A DNA stretch of 64,000 bases from an uncultured Muribaculaceae bacterium (GTDB lineage: Bacteria > Bacteroidota > Bacteroidia > Bacteroidales > Muribaculaceae): contig CAJUKX010000005.1 of assembly GCA_910586975.1 (NCBI GenBank), positions 49,122 to 113,121 on the forward strand, read 5' to 3'. Of the stretch, positions 35,632 to 44,627 are shown in pieces; position 1 is the first letter of the stretch; each line of letters starts with the position of its first letter. The notes under the pieces were generated by a model, which worked only from the letters and a program-made list of their open reading frames with translations, had not been told where the DNA came from and did not search any database. The translations under genes were made by a program, and so were the position numbers.

Positions 35632-36720
35632 TCAAGGCTTTGCTTGCCTTGTGATGTGAACATCGAGTTGAGGGAAGGGGAAGTTTACACCCGCCGCGGG
35701 CAACTCGTTGTATATGCGCTCAAGTACCGTATAGTACAAGCCCCAATAATCGGTTGTCAAGGCCCATGCACGCACTTTCAGGTTCACCGAGCTGTCGCCA
35801 AGACTGTCTACCACAACTTCGGGCAGGCAATCATTTACATTGGCGTTTGATTCTTTTTGCGGCTCAGACGGCTCGGTATTGATGACTATCTGCGCTTTCT
35901 TGGGGTCAGACTTCCTAAGCGACCACCATCGGCGGCGAGGTACTTCGGCTTCACTTGAAGTTATGTCTGTACCCACCCCCGACAGCAGATCAGAGCATGG
36001 CATAGTCTGTACCACGCGCTTATCTGAGCACACAATGTCGAGTATCGCCTTGCGTGCCACCTCTATGCTGTCGCCGTATGATATGCCTATCATCCAGTCG
36101 ACACGGCGATACCTCTCGCGCGACCAGTTGTTCACCGAGCCGGTTGACAATCCGCCGTTGGGTATTATTATTGATTTGTTGTCGGGAGTAACTATTACAG
36201 TATGAAATATCTGAATCTCTTTCACTTTTCCGGCATATCCCTGTGCTTCGATGTATTCGCCCACACGGTAAGGCTTCAAAAACAATATCAGCACTCCGCC
36301 GGCAAAATTCTGCAAGGTGCCGCTCAAGGCCATACCCAGAGCCACACCGGCCGAGGCAAATATGGCCAGGAATGAGGACGTTTCTATCCCCAATATACCT
36401 ATAACGGTGACTATGAGGATAAAGTAAAGCACTATCCGTACAAAACTGAGTACGAAACTTGCCAATGATGAGTCGACTTTGCGACGCATCAGCACCCCGT
36501 GTACTATGGAATAAATCTTGTTTATGACAAACTTGCCGCCATAAAAGACCAAAATGGCAATCGTAACGTTGATACACAACGATACGACTCCATGCACGAG
36601 CCTTTGCAGCAGTTCATCCACAGGCAAAGCCTTGAGCATGCTCAGCTCCTCGCGTGGCGACGGCACAGAATCGGGCAGAACTATAGGCGTCACATCCTGT
36701 ATGAAGCTACTCAGTCTCAT
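35632..36720 (-). CDS. MscS-family mechanosensitive channel with insertion
   Basis: A 362-residue small-conductance channel protein. Membrane helices lie at about 45-65, 88-110 and 113-140. The pore helix has the glycine/alanine pattern ASAGVALGMALSGTLQNFAGG, followed by the beta-domain (YRVGEYIEAQGYAGKVKEI, VIVTPDNKSIIIPNG). Between the beta-domain and the last alpha/beta domain (EVVVDSLGDSSVNLKVRAW) there is a hydrophilic insert at about 240-297 that includes PRRRWWSLRKSDPKK. Standard MscS has only a short loop there. The gene is leftward with C11 peptidase upstream (23 bases) and recJ downstream. Confidence 0.88.
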   Translation of the reverse strand: MRLSSFIQDVTPIVLPDSVPSPREELSMLKALPVDELLQRLVHGVVSLCINVTIAILVFYGGKFVINKIYSIVHGVLMRRKVDSSLASFVLSFVRIVLYFILIVTVIGILGIETSSFLAIFASAGVALGMALSGTLQNFAGGVLILFLKPYRVGEYIEAQGYAGKVKEIQIFHTVIVTPDNKSIIIPNGGLSTGSVNNWSRERYRRVDWMIGISYGDSIEVARKAILDIVCSDKRVVQTMPCSDLLSGVGTDITSSEAEVPRRRWWSLRKSDPKKAQIVINTEPSEPQKESNANVNDCLPEVVVDSLGDSSVNLKVRAWALTTDYWGLYYTVLERIYNELPAAGVNFPFPQLDVHITRQAKP

Positions 36721-36743
36721 ATATCTTAGTGATAAACAAAAAT

Positions 36744-37919
36744 TTAATCGTGGAGATGGGCTTTAACCACATCCTGAGCCCACTTCAGCTGGGGATATCC
36801 GTTGTCGTCGAAGTCCTTTGCATAGTTGAATACGTATGTCGAGAGTCCGTTGCTCGAATACAGCGGATATTTGTTCCACATCTTTTCGGTCGCGTTGCAA
36901 TACAGTACAGTTTTGCTCATGGCAAGGTCAAACTGCGAGCGCAGTTCTGTGAGATTGTCTTCATCGGCCAACGCGCGCACGTATTCGGCAAAGTCTATGG
37001 CGTAGCCCTGACGGGTATTGCCGCGGTAGTTAGTCACTTTAGAGCCGGGATGGGGCAGGGGAGTGAGCTTGTAAATCTCACGGGTAGCTGACGCAAGTTC
37101 ATCGAGTCCGTCGGTATCTATTACCGATATTGTGCATGAACGTTCGTCAAGCAACTGCTTGGAATTATAATAATCAAAGGTATTTGTGGCAGCCTGTATC
37201 AGATCGTCTTTATTGCCGCGGAGCAACAAGGGCAGATTTTGGTCGTAGGGCATGCCGGGAGCCGGAGTCTCGGCCGGACTGCCTACTATGTACTTTACGG
37301 CATTGCGCAACTCGTATGCAACCTCAACAGTGCCCATGTAGCAAGCATCGAAATAAACATAGTCGATACCTTTGCCCGCAAGAGCTTTGGCAAGGTTGGT
37401 TACATTCATTCGCTTGTCAAAGTCAACGCCAAACGACATAGGCTGAATCAGATTGTCGTTTGAGCGAGTGCCGTATTCGTCAATACCGTCCTGCTGCCAG
37501 CCCGAAGCATGGCTCCACAGAATAAGGCCATAGCTATCGGCCGGAGCAAACTGCTTCATGTCGTCAATCACCTTGCTCATGCGCGATGATGTGGCTGATT
37601 CGCCCTGGGTATAAGTATTGAGCTGCTTGCGGCCTTCGGCTGTAAGTTCAAACAGTACCGCATCCTCTGTCTTTACGGGAGAAGCGTAGTATACTATCCA
37701 ACGGCTGTTTGCGGGTTTGTTGCTGATACCTGCAGCCATCTCGGCAAAGTCTGCATCGGCAAAGCCGTTAGACCCCAGCGAGTTTGAAGCGATCATATAA
37801 ACCAGAACAGTGCGTTGTACTTTTTCAACGGGTTTGGGTTCATCGCTTTTGCATGAATTCAGACCGATTACAAGTGCGATGAATAACGATATAGATAGGA
37901 TTTTTGCAAAATATTTCAT
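36744..37919 (-). CDS. Clostripain-family (C11) cysteine peptidase lipoprotein
   Basis: A 391-residue protein with a lipoprotein signal ending LNSC (Cys23), so it is membrane anchored outside the cytoplasm. The catalytic His is in LWSHASGW and the catalytic Cys in YFDACYMG, the C11 dyad. The segment between and after these fits a caspase-like fold. C11 enzymes usually cut after Arg or Lys and often self-process; specificity cannot be confirmed here. The ATG at 37919 lies at the edge of a perfect palindrome carrying its -7 element. Confidence 0.87.
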   Translation of the reverse strand: MKYFAKILSISLFIALVIGLNSCKSDEPKPVEKVQRTVLVYMIASNSLGSNGFADADFAEMAAGISNKPANSRWIVYYASPVKTEDAVLFELTAEGRKQLNTYTQGESATSSRMSKVIDDMKQFAPADSYGLILWSHASGWQQDGIDEYGTRSNDNLIQPMSFGVDFDKRMNVTNLAKALAGKGIDYVYFDACYMGTVEVAYELRNAVKYIVGSPAETPAPGMPYDQNLPLLLRGNKDDLIQAATNTFDYYNSKQLLDERSCTISVIDTDGLDELASATREIYKLTPLPHPGSKVTNYRGNTRQGYAIDFAEYVRALADEDNLTELRSQFDLAMSKTVLYCNATEKMWNKYPLYSSNGLSTYVFNYAKDFDDNGYPQLKWAQDVVKAHLHD

Positions 37920-37968
37920 ATTACAAAGTTACGAAAAATATATGAAATTTTCCGTAACTTTGTAATAT
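37918..37968. promoter_or_regulatory. 16-bp perfect inverted repeat with opposed -7 elements
   Basis: ATATTACAAAGTTACG (37918-37933) is the exact reverse complement of CGTAACTTTGTAATAT (37953-37968), with a 19-base AT-rich spacer. Each arm contains TAACTTTG, leftward in the left arm (37924-37931) and rightward in the right arm (37956-37963). The left one faces the C11 gene and sits directly at its ATG. No good -33 match was seen for either. Confidence 0.7.
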
Positions 37969-38033
37969 AATATCCGCGTGCTGTATGATTTAACACACAT
38001 TAACCACGCGCCGTTCCATGTATGTTTGCGGCA

Positions 38034-40307
38034 TCAATTTGCCTTAAGGCGCACACTCTTGGTATCTGAAGAATTGCGGCCTATCATTATATCGAAGTCG
38101 CCCGGTTCGCACACGTATTCAAGGTCGTGATTATAGAATCCGAGAGTATTGGCATTAATTACAAAATTCACAGTTTTGCTTTCGCCGGGGGCAAGAGTGA
38201 TTTTCTCGAACCCGCGCAGCTCCTTCACCGGGCGTGTTGAGCTGGCAGCTATATCGCGTATATAGAGCTGCACCACTTCACTGCCCTCCCTGTCGCCGGT
38301 ATTCGATACTGTGACACTGGCCGTTACCTCACCATCAAGTCCCATTTCGGGCGCTGACAGCGATATTTCGCCGTAAGTGAAGTCGGTATATCCAAGGCCG
38401 TAGCCAAATGGATAGAGCGGAGCGTTGGGTATATCCATATAGCTGTTGCGGTACTTTTGGTAAGGTCTTCCGTCGGGCATGGGGCGGCCGCTCATTTTCT
38501 GGTTGTAATGCACCGGTATCTGGCCTATGTGATACGGGAACGATATGGGCAGGCGACCCGAGGGCTCATACTCTCCGCTCAGCACACCGGCAATGGCATC
38601 GCCGGCCTCAGAACCTGCAAACCACACATTGAGCACTGCATCTATTTCTTTGATATCTTCTGTAAGAACCAAGGGGCGTCCGGTGAACAGCACAAGTGCT
38701 ACAGGCTTATCCAAAGCGGTAAGCTCCTTAATAAGGCTTCTTTGAGGTTCGGGTATGCGTATGTCGGCTCTTGCTGCTCCTTCGCCGCTCATGTTCATCA
38801 GTTCACCCATGGCCAGCACTATAACATCGCTTTCCGAAGCTAATTTGAGAGCTTCGTCTCGCATTGTTTGTGCATCCCTGCCGTCGCGGTGAAGTTTCCA
38901 ATCACCGCTTACTTTCTTTTCGAGTGACGCATCTTCCAGAGCATCACAGCCCTTGGCATACCTAACGTTGTCACCGTATATTTTGCGCATTCCCTCGAGT
39001 ACGCTTGTGTTGTGAGCCTTAGACTGGGCAACATTCCACATACCGGGCATTTCCCATGGAGCATCGGCCAGCGGGCCTATCAGCGCAATCTTACGGCCGT
39101 CGTTCTTGAGGGGGAACAACTTGCCGTCATTTTTGAGCAATACCATAGACTCGGCGCCAAGCTCCCTGGCGAGTTTGCGGTCATCAGCGGTATTGACCAT
39201 GGTCTTTTCTCTATTGCTGTCGCAGTAGCGGTAAGGGTCGTCAAACAATCCCAGCTTATATTTTGCCTCAAGAATACGTTTGGCAGCCGCATTTATATCG
39301 CTTTCTTTAATCCGGCCCTGCTTTACCGCTTCGCCCAGATATTTCACGAAACCCTCGCTTACCATATCCATGTCTATGCCGGCATCGAATGCTCTGAGGG
39401 TACATTCTTCAAAATCGCCTATGCCGTGACTCACCATTTCGGGAATAGCGGTATAGTCGCTCACCACAAAACCGTTGAAATTCCATTTATCGCGCAGCAG
39501 GTCGGTGAGCAGGTATCGGTTTGCGGTGACGGGAATGCCTTCAAATTCATTGAATGAAGCCATCAGGCTGCCAACTCCTGCATCAATAGCGGCTTTGTAC
39601 GGGGGCAAATATTCGTTCATTGCCGTCTGCCGGTCCATAATCACAGTATTATAGTCGCGGCCACCCTCGGGGGCGCCATATAGCGCAAAATGTTTAACAC
39701 AAGCAAGCACAGTGGCCGGGTCAGTGAGGTCATCGCCCTGATAACCCCTTACCATGGCTTCGGCCATTTGGCTACCGAGCCAGGGGTCTTCGCCGGCACC
39801 CTCGGCAACACGCCCCCAGCGTGGTTCGCGGGTTACATCGACCATGGGGCTGAATGTCCAGCAGATACCGGATGCACCGGCTTCGCGAGCGGCGGCTTTG
39901 GCACCGCGTTCCACAATATCAGGATTCCATGTGGCAGCCTGAGCCAACGGTATGGGGAATGTTGTCTCAAGGCCGTGGATAACATCAAGACCGAAAATAA
40001 GAGGTATGCCATGACGGCTTTCCTCAACGGCAATACGTTGCATCTTGCGACACTCATCGGCACCGACTACCCCGAATACACCTCCGGTAAGACCGTTCCT
40101 GATTTTACCGGCAACATTTTCGCTGCGGGCATCGCCGGTGAGTATGCCGGATACAGGCAGATTCAATTGTCCGATTTTTTCTTCTAAAGTCATCTCGTTT
40201 AAAAGTGAGTCAATAAAAGAATCCATACGGTTTGCGGCATACATCTCAGGCGTGAGAGCTGCAATAGCCATGCAGGCTGTAAGTAAAGATTTTTTCAGGT
40301 TTTTCAT
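38034..40307 (-). CDS. bglX: Family GH3 glycoside hydrolase, BglX-like beta-glucosidase
   Basis: A 757-residue protein with a signal peptide (1-22, AALTPEMYA), so it is periplasmic or exported. The GH3 N-terminal barrel has KHFALYGAPEGGRDYN, and the nucleophile Asp is in GFVVSDYTAIPEM. The GH3 C-terminal domain and a fibronectin-III-like end (GSEVVQLYIRD) follow. The frame is open to 40346, but ATG 40307 gives the signal peptide. Specificity is probably for beta-glucosides or related beta-linked sugars. It is not next to SusC/SusD genes, so it is a stand-alone degradative enzyme. Confidence 0.9.
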   Translation of the reverse strand: MKNLKKSLLTACMAIAALTPEMYAANRMDSFIDSLLNEMTLEEKIGQLNLPVSGILTGDARSENVAGKIRNGLTGGVFGVVGADECRKMQRIAVEESRHGIPLIFGLDVIHGLETTFPIPLAQAATWNPDIVERGAKAAAREAGASGICWTFSPMVDVTREPRWGRVAEGAGEDPWLGSQMAEAMVRGYQGDDLTDPATVLACVKHFALYGAPEGGRDYNTVIMDRQTAMNEYLPPYKAAIDAGVGSLMASFNEFEGIPVTANRYLLTDLLRDKWNFNGFVVSDYTAIPEMVSHGIGDFEECTLRAFDAGIDMDMVSEGFVKYLGEAVKQGRIKESDINAAAKRILEAKYKLGLFDDPYRYCDSNREKTMVNTADDRKLARELGAESMVLLKNDGKLFPLKNDGRKIALIGPLADAPWEMPGMWNVAQSKAHNTSVLEGMRKIYGDNVRYAKGCDALEDASLEKKVSGDWKLHRDGRDAQTMRDEALKLASESDVIVLAMGELMNMSGEGAARADIRIPEPQRSLIKELTALDKPVALVLFTGRPLVLTEDIKEIDAVLNVWFAGSEAGDAIAGVLSGEYEPSGRLPISFPYHIGQIPVHYNQKMSGRPMPDGRPYQKYRNSYMDIPNAPLYPFGYGLGYTDFTYGEISLSAPEMGLDGEVTASVTVSNTGDREGSEVVQLYIRDIAASSTRPVKELRGFEKITLAPGESKTVNFVINANTLGFYNHDLEYVCEPGDFDIMIGRNSSDTKSVRLKAN

Positions 40308-40312
40308 GATAT

Positions 40313-40351
40313 AAGAATAAAAAACCGGATGGCCATAAGCGGCCATGCCGG
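40313..40351 (-). terminator. Terminator after the DUF695 gene
   Basis: ACCGGATGGCC (40323-40333) pairs with GGCCATGCCGGT (40340-40351) with one bulged base, and read leftward is followed by TTTTTTATT. It separates the DUF695 gene from bglX. Confidence 0.8.
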
Positions 40352-40369
40352 TAGAGTGTGAAGTCTGTC

Positions 40370-40807
40370 TTATTTTATTTCAAACTCCTTCATTTCATCG
40401 TATGCTTCCCAATCGGGATCGTTTTCGGCTGTGATTACCAGCGGCAAAGTAGGAAGAGGTTCAAGAGCCTCGTTCAATTTCTTCTGGAAAATATGAGTGG
40501 AGAGTGTGTAGAATACCCAAGTGCGCTCACCGGCACCGGTAAATATGCCGGTCATCACCGCCGCAGGGTCTTTGTGAAGCACCTGCTGAAGCCGCTCGGT
40601 AGCTTCGCCCATCAACGCCGCTTGGGATTCGTCGGGCATTTTAGATTCCGGATTGTCGTTGCCGTATGGCCACACTATTTCAATCCTGATGTTGAACTTC
40701 GGGTTTTTACGAAAGTTGCTTATGTCGCTTCTTCCCGATACCATCACCAGTCGGCCATCGTCGCTCTCGGCCGGAGCGGTCCACCATTCGCCGTATTCCT
40801 TTTCCAT
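40370..40807 (-). CDS. DUF695 domain protein
   Basis: A 145-residue acidic protein without signal peptide or membrane helix. The segment GERTWVFYTLS followed by LPLVITAENDPDWEAYDEM resembles the DUF695 signature. No catalytic residues are evident and the biochemical role is unknown. It begins 20 bases downstream of the RNase P RNA and ends at a strong terminator, so it may be transcribed by read-through from that RNA gene or from an unseen promoter. Confidence 0.62.
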   Translation of the reverse strand: MEKEYGEWWTAPAESDDGRLVMVSGRSDISNFRKNPKFNIRIEIVWPYGNDNPESKMPDESQAALMGEATERLQQVLHKDPAAVMTGIFTGAGERTWVFYTLSTHIFQKKLNEALEPLPTLPLVITAENDPDWEAYDEMKEFEIK

Positions 40808-40827
40808 TATTTGCTGTTTTAAGAAAA

Positions 40828-41206
40828 AAGTCGGTGTCCTAAGGGACGGGTATAAGCCAGGTTATGTAGCGGCGCTGTATCCTCGCGTGGAGGACAGGCG
40901 CTGAGCCGTCCGTCATTTATCTGCGCAGTCTACCCCCCGGCAATGGACGAGCAATCCTTAAATGCCGGTATACTTGACCTTGCAACCCATAAGAAGTGCG
41001 GCACGCAATGTCGCCATCGCGCCCGGTGGGCTCTTACCCCGCCTTTTCATCCTTACCGCCACGAGGGCGGCGGTTATTTTCTGTCACTTTACTCCAACCT
41101 TTCGGCCGGCTCCCCGAGAGGAGTATGGTGCTCTTTGTTGCCCGGACTTTCCTCTTGACCTTTACAGGAAGGTCAAGCGACGGACTCCCGTCCCGGACAC
41201 CGACTT
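40828..41206 (-). ncRNA. rnpB: RNase P RNA component, bacterial type A
   Basis: Read on the minus strand, the RNA begins AAGTCGGTGTCC and ends GGACACCGACTT, which pair as the P1 closing helix (41195-41206 with 40828-40839). Universal core pieces are present in order: GAGGAAAGTCCGGGC, GTGACAGAAAATAA, GGTAAGAGCCCACCG and the 3' AACCTGGCTTATA. A T run directly after the end serves as terminator. It is the catalytic RNA that matures tRNA 5' ends, and its size (about 379 bases) is normal. The 5' end lies only 4 bases from the lpxA stop, so its promoter must be inside lpxA or it is cut from the lpx transcript. Confidence 0.95.
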
Positions 41207-41209
41207 ATT

Positions 41210-41989
41210 TTATGAAAAATATCCTCTCAGTATGCCTCGCTTGGCATTGCGTATGAACTGAATGATCTCGTCGCGTTCTTTAGTTGCAGGCAATTCAGCC
41301 TCCACACGGTCGAGAGCGTCGCTCACATTGAGATTGGACATGTATATATATCTGTAAACTTCCTGGATTTCGCGGATTGTCTCGCTGGAGAAACCGCGGC
41401 GACGCAGGCCTACCGAGTTTACACCGGTATATGCGATGGGATCGCGGGCAGCTTTCACAAAAGGTGGTATGTCCTTGTTGATCAGAGCGCCGCCCTGTAC
41501 CATGATATGCGCACCGAGATGGCAGAACTGATGAACCAGTGCACCGCCGCCGATCACTGCGTAATTGTCAACCTGTACCTCGCCGGCCAGCTGAGTGGCG
41601 TTTGAGATGATTACATGGTCGCCGATCACACAGTCGTGAGCCACGTGCGAGTAGGCCATGATAAGGCAGTTTGAACCTACCACGGTCTTGCCCTTGGCAG
41701 CTGTGCCTCGGTTTACGGTAACACATTCGCGCAGAATGGTGTTGTCGCCTATGATGGCAAGAGTTTCCTCACCCACAAACTTAAGATCCTGTGGTACAGC
41801 GCCAATCACTGCATTAGGAAAAATAGTGCAATTCTTGCCTATGCGGGCACCATCGAGAATGGTTGCACCCGACAAAATACGGGTTCCTTCGCCGATTTCT
41901 ACGTTTGCATCAATTGTCACAAACGGATCTATCACGACGTTTGATGCAATCTTGGCTGCGGGATTTATATATGCTAACGGTTGTTTCAT
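41210..41989 (-). CDS. lpxA: UDP-N-acetylglucosamine O-acyltransferase
   Basis: A 259-residue left-handed beta-helix protein built of hexapeptide repeats over about 1-190, with a C-terminal helical cap. The catalytic His lies in YSHVAHDCVIG, and the GVNSVGLRRRGFS segment in the cap is characteristic of LpxA. It transfers a hydroxyacyl chain from ACP to UDP-GlcNAc, the first step of lipid A synthesis. It lies 3 bases after lpxC/fabZ, in the order lpxD, lpxC/fabZ, lpxA. Confidence 0.95.
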   Translation of the reverse strand: MKQPLAYINPAAKIASNVVIDPFVTIDANVEIGEGTRILSGATILDGARIGKNCTIFPNAVIGAVPQDLKFVGEETLAIIGDNTILRECVTVNRGTAAKGKTVVGSNCLIMAYSHVAHDCVIGDHVIISNATQLAGEVQVDNYAVIGGGALVHQFCHLGAHIMVQGGALINKDIPPFVKAARDPIAYTGVNSVGLRRRGFSSETIREIQEVYRYIYMSNLNVSDALDRVEAELPATKERDEIIQFIRNAKRGILRGYFS

Positions 41990-41992
41990 AGA

Positions 41993-43375
41993 TTATTTGT
42001 TTTTGATAATCTGAGCCATGAACTCACACTCACATACCACTTTCTCGCCCACGAAGGCAAGGCCTTTCATCACGGCGCATCCGCGGCGCATTTCGGTGAG
42101 GAATGATACATGGAAAAGCAGTGTATCGCCGGGAACTACTTTCTGGCGGAATTTCACATTATCAATCTTCATGAAATATGTTGAGTAGCGTTCGGGCTCA
42201 TCAACGGTAGAGAGTACCAGCAGTCCGCCTGTCTGTGCCATAGCCTCCACCATAAGTACGCCGGGCATAACGGGTTCCTGGGGGAAGTGACCCATGAAGA
42301 AGGGTTCGTTGGTGGTGACGTTCTTCACACCTACGATGTAGTGGCTGCCTTTTTCGATTACCTTATCCACAAGCAGGAAGGGGTAGCGGTGGGGAAGCAG
42401 GGTACGGATCTGGTTGTTGTCCATCAAAGGCTCAAGGTTGGGATTGTAAACCGGAGCCTGTACATCCTGACGCTTGATGTCGCGGCGTATTTCCTTGGCT
42501 ATACGAGTGTTGATGCCGTGGCCGGGTTTTGTGGCTATGACTTTGCCCTTGAGCGGACGGCCAATCAGAGCCATGTCGCCCACAATGTCGAGGAGCTTGT
42601 GGCGGGCCGGTTCGTTTTCAAACTGCAGGGGCGAAGGATTGATATATCCGTAAGATTCAACCTTGGGGCATTCAACGCCCATTATATCGGCTATGCTCTT
42701 GATTTTGTCAGCTGCCATAGGCGAATCGTAGATGACGATGGCATTGTCGAGGTCACCGCCCTTGATAAGGCCGGCGCTGAGAAGAGGTTCGATTTCGCGA
42801 ACGAATACGAATGTGCGGGCAGGAGCAATTTCCTGTGCAAATTCGCTCACATGCTCCATCGAGGCATATTGATTGGCAAGTACGGGCGAATCGAAGTTCA
42901 CTTTCACTTCCACGCTGAATTCATCATCGGGAAGAATCATGATTTTTGAACCGGTGGCTTCGTCGCTCAGTTCAATCTTGTGTTTTACAACGTAGTATTC
43001 CTTGTCAGACTTCTGTTCAACAAGACCTACCGAAGCTATTGCTTTGATAAAAGGTTCGGCCGAACCGTCGAGTATGGGCATCTCAGGGCCGTTTACCTTG
43101 ATAAGACAGTTGTCGACACCTGATGCATACAGAGCTGCCATAGCGTGCTCAATGGTGCAAACAGTCACATCGCCGCGTCCGATTTCGGTACCTCTGTTGG
43201 TGGTAAGCACGAAATCTGCCAGGCAGTCAATAACGGGCGCACCTTCGAGGTCGATGCGTTGTATCTTATAACCATGGTTTTCGGGGGCAGGGCAAAACTC
43301 GGCGTCGAGTTTCAGACCGCTATGCAATCCTTTACCTGAAAGGGTGAAAGGTGCGTTGAGGGTGAGTTGCTTCAT
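41993..43375 (-). CDS. lpxC-fabZ: Fused LpxC deacetylase / FabZ dehydratase
   Basis: A 460-residue fusion. The LpxC part (about 1-300) has the zinc-ligand segments TIEHAMAALYASG and the KLLDIVGDMALIG region and would deacetylate UDP-acyl-GlcNAc, the committed step of lipid A synthesis. The FabZ part (about 310-460) has the hot-dog motif HRYPFLLVDKV and the catalytic pair in GHFPQEPVMPGVLMVEAMAQ. Fusion is typical of Bacteroidota and couples lipid A and fatty acid production. It lies 25 bases after lpxD. Confidence 0.96.
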   Translation of the reverse strand: MKQLTLNAPFTLSGKGLHSGLKLDAEFCPAPENHGYKIQRIDLEGAPVIDCLADFVLTTNRGTEIGRGDVTVCTIEHAMAALYASGVDNCLIKVNGPEMPILDGSAEPFIKAIASVGLVEQKSDKEYYVVKHKIELSDEATGSKIMILPDDEFSVEVKVNFDSPVLANQYASMEHVSEFAQEIAPARTFVFVREIEPLLSAGLIKGGDLDNAIVIYDSPMAADKIKSIADIMGVECPKVESYGYINPSPLQFENEPARHKLLDIVGDMALIGRPLKGKVIATKPGHGINTRIAKEIRRDIKRQDVQAPVYNPNLEPLMDNNQIRTLLPHRYPFLLVDKVIEKGSHYIVGVKNVTTNEPFFMGHFPQEPVMPGVLMVEAMAQTGGLLVLSTVDEPERYSTYFMKIDNVKFRQKVVPGDTLLFHVSFLTEMRRGCAVMKGLAFVGEKVVCECEFMAQIIKNK

Positions 43376-43400
43376 TATGGTAATGTTGGTTTATTTCGTG

Positions 43401-44429
43401 TTAATTATTTTTTGTAAGTTTCTCTAAATCGGATACCCGTTTGTAGAGCTTTTGCAGATTCTTGATGTAGACAGTCTGGCGGGCGAATTCGCTGTATGGT
43501 ACAGCTGGATAGCCCATAACGGTGCTGCCGTCAGCCACATCGTTGGGAATGCCGCTCTGCGCACCTATCTGCACGCGGTTTCCCACATGTATATGGCCTG
43601 AGAATCCTACCTGGCCGCCTATCATGCAGTTGTCGCCTATCTTGGTTGAGCCGGCTATGCCTGCCTGAGCTGCAATAACGGTATTGCTGCCTATCTCGGT
43701 GTTGTGGGCGGCCTGAATGAGGTTGTCGAGTTTTGTGCCGCGGCCCACTACGGTGCTTCCCATTGTGGCGCGGTCAACGGTGGTGTTGGCGCCGATTTCC
43801 ACGTCATCTTCTATCTTCACTATACCGATCTGAGGAATCTTGTGATAGGATCCGTCGGGCAGCGGTGCGAAGCCGAACCCGTCGGCACCTATGACTACGC
43901 CGGAATGAAGAATACAGCGGGCGCCGATCTGACAGCCGTGGTAAATTTTTACCCCGGGATAGATTATAGAGCCTTCACCTATGGTAACATTGTCGCCTAC
44001 GTATGCCTGAGGGTATATCTTTACACCTTTGCCAAGTGTGACACCTTTGCCTATGTAAGCAAAAGCACCTACATAACAGTCTTCAGGCACGGCTACGCCC
44101 TCGGCTATGTGCGACGGCTGTTCTATGCCGACAGGCTGAGGGTTCATGGCTTGTGATGCGAATTCAAGGAGCTTTGACAGCACCGCGTATGGGTCATCTA
44201 CTCTGATCAAAGTGGCCTTTATGGGCATAGTTGCCTCGAAATCGCGCCTTACAAGAACTATTGACGCTTCAGTTGTATAGATATGATGTGTATATTTGGG
44301 ATTTGCCAGAAAGGTTAACGCTCCGGCATGAGCTTCTTCAATTTTGGAGAATGTATTAACGCAGACTTCAGGATTTCCTTCCACCTCACCTGCTATTAGG
44401 GCTGCTATTTGAGCGGCTTTAAATTCCAT
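43401..44429 (-). CDS. lpxD: UDP-3-O-acylglucosamine N-acyltransferase
   Basis: A 342-residue protein with an N-terminal uridine-binding domain (about 1-100) and a beta-helix of hexapeptide repeats. The catalytic His is in IQAAHNTEIGSNTV and VVIGADGFGFAPLPDGSY is the LpxD-specific loop. It adds the second hydroxyacyl chain in lipid A synthesis. It is the first gene of the lpx cluster. A one-mismatch -7 element (GAACTTTG on the minus strand, 44468-44475) lies about 40 bases upstream. Confidence 0.95.
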   Translation of the reverse strand: MEFKAAQIAALIAGEVEGNPEVCVNTFSKIEEAHAGALTFLANPKYTHHIYTTEASIVLVRRDFEATMPIKATLIRVDDPYAVLSKLLEFASQAMNPQPVGIEQPSHIAEGVAVPEDCYVGAFAYIGKGVTLGKGVKIYPQAYVGDNVTIGEGSIIYPGVKIYHGCQIGARCILHSGVVIGADGFGFAPLPDGSYHKIPQIGIVKIEDDVEIGANTTVDRATMGSTVVGRGTKLDNLIQAAHNTEIGSNTVIAAQAGIAGSTKIGDNCMIGGQVGFSGHIHVGNRVQIGAQSGIPNDVADGSTVMGYPAVPYSEFARQTVYIKNLQKLYKRVSDLEKLTKNN

Positions 44430-44572
44430 TTTGCTTCTTGTCTGTTTCCTGTTTGTTATTCAGAGTACAAAGTTCGCAAAAAAATCTGAATAATAGGCCT
44501 ATTTCCATGAAAAAATGCCCTTATCGGCTGTTACAGGCCCGTTATAGAGTCATTATAGAATAGATTTAAATA

Positions 44573-44601
44573 CAAAGGCACGGCAAAACGCCGTGCCTTT
44601 G
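44573..44601 (-). terminator. Terminator after the GH13 gene
   Basis: CAAAGGCACGGC (44573-44584) and GCCGTGCCTTTG (44590-44601) form a perfect 12-bp stem with a 5-base loop, followed leftward by TATTT. Confidence 0.85.
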
Positions 44602-44627
44602 TCAAATCAGTTGTGCGTATGGGTTGT

